NCBI GenBank assembly: GCA_000433415.1
Contig: FR890454.1
Location: 1-12,121 of the forward strand
Direction: 5' to 3'
From: Clostridium sp. CAG:448
GTDB lineage: Bacteria > Bacillota > Clostridia > Oscillospirales > CAG-272
Length of the DNA stretch: 12,121 nucleotides
Shown: positions 10,749 through 12,121 of the stretch, piece by piece
Numbering within the stretch: position 1 is the stretch's first letter
How the letters are laid out: every line of letters starts with the position of its first letter
Position numbers and translations under genes: made by a program
Notes under the pieces: model-generated
Seen by the model: the letters and a program-made list of their open reading frames with translations, nothing else
Told to the model about the DNA's origin: nothing
Database searches by the model: none

Positions 10749-11909
10749 ATGAATAGTTTTGGACAACGACTGAAAGCACTTCGTAAGGAAGCCGGAGTAT
10801 CGCAGTCCTTTGTTGCCGATCATATCGGCGTATCCACGCAGTCCGTATCTAACTGGGAATGTGATAATACCATGCCCGACATTTCGCAAATCGTTCCGTT
10901 AGCGGCTCTTTTGTCTGTATCCACAGACTACTTGCTCTGTGTAGGAACAAATGAGTATGCGGACAAGGGAGAGCTCGAAAACAAAGTCAAAGAAGTCTGG
11001 GCAACTTATTCCGTAAACTCGACCGAAAACAACGCAGATTTGCTTGTGTACGAACTGTATAAAAAATATTTGAACAAATACCCGCTTGACTATGCTGTAA
11101 AGGTCAAATGTGCTTTTGCCATTCAGGATTATTTGCATGTAGTGCGTGTCAGAAAAAAATTTGATATCCCCGAAGAACGGTTTGACGAGCTTTGGCTTGA
11201 ATGCGACAGAATGTTGCGTTCCGTTTGTGACAACTGCACGCTTCCGGAGGTACAGATTGATGCAGAAAACCATTTGATTGACCTTTTGCTTCTTAAGAAA
11301 ATGTTTGAGCAAGCGGGAGCTGTTGCGATGAAATTACCGGACTTGTGTGGCATCAGAGACAAGGCTCTTTGCAGAATCGCGCAAGCAAAGGGAGACTCTG
11401 CAACTGCCTGTGAGAAAGCAGAATCAACCTCCAAGCACCTTATGTTCGACTATGCAATGTCTTTATTCCATCGTGCAAAAACGCTTTCCGATTATCCGAA
11501 AACAAGCAAAGAGACGGTTTTACAGGCTTGGAACGATCTTACAAGCGCGTCAAAAGATTTGGTACGGCTGTATGCTGATCCGGCCGACCTTGTCGTAAAC
11601 GGTTTTGAGAAAAATCCCTATTGCTACTTGATTACTTCTTATACGTCAAAGTGCAATTTTCTGATTTGTCAAGGATGTCTGTCCGAAGCGTTATCCTGCG
11701 CCGATAATGCAATGAATACTGCCCTTGAAATGTATGCATGGGCAAAAGCGCATTGCCAAGACCCACTTGTTATGTCAGACATCCTGTTTTTTGTGCAACG
11801 CACACCTTGGTGGTGTCATAAATGGGCTGGAGCAGAACAGAGCAAAGAATTACTCGAAAACAGTAACTTTGCAGAAAAAGCTGAAAAGATCAGGCATCTT
11901 TCCGTATAA
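10749..11909 (+). CDS. XRE-family regulator with a long helical (TPR-like) C-terminal region
   Basis: The protein has 386 aa; GGAGG at 10738-10742 precedes the ATG by 6 nt. Residues 1-65 form a Cro/CI-type HTH (FGQRLKALRKEAGVSQSFVADHIGVSTQSVSNWECDNTMPDISQIVPLAALLSVSTDYLL). The remaining ~320 residues are mostly helical, Ala/Leu/Cys-rich, with paired-helix character (EAESTSKHLMFDYAMSLFHRAKTLSDYP; GCLSEALSCADNAMNTALEMYAWAK), suggesting TPR-like repeats. Such proteins often respond to a peptide or partner protein. The coding sequence is visibly AT-richer than the rest of the window, and the gene is framed by 42-bp direct repeats, so it looks horizontally acquired. No partner gene lies inside the repeats. 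A signal peptide pheromone or target cannot be named. Confidence 0.85.
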   Translation: MNSFGQRLKALRKEAGVSQSFVADHIGVSTQSVSNWECDNTMPDISQIVPLAALLSVSTDYLLCVGTNEYADKGELENKVKEVWATYSVNSTENNADLLVYELYKKYLNKYPLDYAVKVKCAFAIQDYLHVVRVRKKFDIPEERFDELWLECDRMLRSVCDNCTLPEVQIDAENHLIDLLLLKKMFEQAGAVAMKLPDLCGIRDKALCRIAQAKGDSATACEKAESTSKHLMFDYAMSLFHRAKTLSDYPKTSKETVLQAWNDLTSASKDLVRLYADPADLVVNGFEKNPYCYLITSYTSKCNFLICQGCLSEALSCADNAMNTALEMYAWAKAHCQDPLVMSDILFFVQRTPWWCHKWAGAEQSKELLENSNFAEKAEKIRHLSV

Positions 11910-11946
11910 AAGCTCTGCTCGCTTCAAAAAGCATTTGCAATAACCG

Positions 11947-11988
11947 TTTCTTTGCCTACTGCACCACAATTTTTAAGGGCTGACCGCC
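11947..11988. repeat. 42-bp direct repeat flanking the XRE gene, right copy
   Basis: Matches 10581-10622 at 38 of 42 positions. Its last bases run into a complete hairpin (11975-12001). Confidence 0.88.
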
Positions 11989-12001
11989 GTGGTCAGCCCT
12001 T
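11975..12001. terminator. Hairpin at the right repeat
   Basis: AAGGGCTGACC (11975-11985) pairs perfectly with GGTCAGCCCTT (11991-12001) across the loop GCCGT. On the plus strand it is followed by ATTTGT, a modest T-tract. It probably terminates the XRE transcript. It also contains the stop codon of the minus-strand gene to its right. Confidence 0.72.
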
Positions 12002-12121
12002 ATTTGTCGCTTTCTCGCCCGCCTTGATTTCCGCAATCTCTTTCTTCATCTCCGCAATCAGCACCTTGAGCTTTTCCTCGCACTCCTCCCGCGTGGTAGC
12101 GTAGATGTTCTTTGCGATTCG
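11993..12121 (-). CDS. C-terminal end of a minus-strand gene with an integrase-like pattern (partial)
   Basis: The minus frame is open from the window edge (12121) to the TGA at 11995-11993, giving 42 residues. It starts RIAKNIYATTREECEEKLKV and continues as a charged helix rich in Glu, Lys, Ile and Ala. The IYxxTREECEEKL pattern resembles the end of the arm-binding N-terminal domain of tyrosine integrases (IYGKTxxEAxEKL). Here, however, it is at the very C-terminus. This could be a truncated integrase, or a short protein that shares the pattern. High-quality codon use and the long open frame make it a credible coding sequence. The function call is tentative. Confidence 0.55.
   Translation of the reverse strand, partial: RIAKNIYATTREECEEKLKVLIAEMKKEIAEIKAGEKATNKG

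Overview
The window looks like a piece of chromosome from an anaerobic, spore-forming Clostridia-type Firmicute with a fairly GC-rich genome. Evidence: a clear spoIIR sporulation gene, the rimO-pgsA gene pair, strong AGGAGG-type ribosome binding sites and sigma-A promoters close to TTGACA-N17-TATAAT. No species can be assigned from the sequence alone.

Layout. (1) 1-2084, plus strand: the 3' end of an alanine racemase gene, an AraC-family regulator and a YitT-family membrane protein. (2) 2110-4177, plus strand: a terminator whose loop holds the -35 box of the next promoter, then rimO and pgsA. (3) 4178-6976, minus strand: an SLOG/YpsA-like gene, rbfA and nrnA in one tight run, then spoIIR, which has its own candidate sigma-F promoter. 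spoIIR and pgsA converge with abutting stop codons. (4) 7067-8283: a compact accessory-looking block. It holds a stand-alone structured RNA of about 170 nt with its own promoter and terminator, a small XRE regulator on the minus strand, and a second SLOG/YpsA-like gene diverging from that regulator. Three copies of a palindrome AGGTNNACCT followed by ACAT lie between the divergent genes, and two of them bracket the plus-strand promoter. (5) 8292-9898, minus strand: a ROK-family glucokinase and a small single-domain MGMT-family protein, each with a textbook promoter. (6) 10013-12121: tRNA debris, a duplicated 5' half of tRNA-Pro, an intact tRNA-Pro(TGG), overlapping terminator hairpins, and an AT-richer XRE/helical-repeat gene bracketed by 42-bp direct repeats. 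At the right edge is the tail of a minus-strand gene with an integrase-like sequence pattern. This last region reads as a recombination hotspot or the edge of an island.

How it fits together. Regions 1-3 and 5 are mostly housekeeping: cell-wall D-Ala supply, ribosome modification and maturation, phospholipid synthesis, nanoRNA turnover, sporulation signalling, sugar phosphorylation and DNA alkyl repair. The most promising undescribed material is the block at 7067-8283 (structured RNA, XRE regulator, operator array, SLOG protein, with an SLOG paralogue just to the left) and the repeat architecture around tRNA-Pro and the XRE gene at 10749. All calls come from reading the sequence; no database search or folding program was run.
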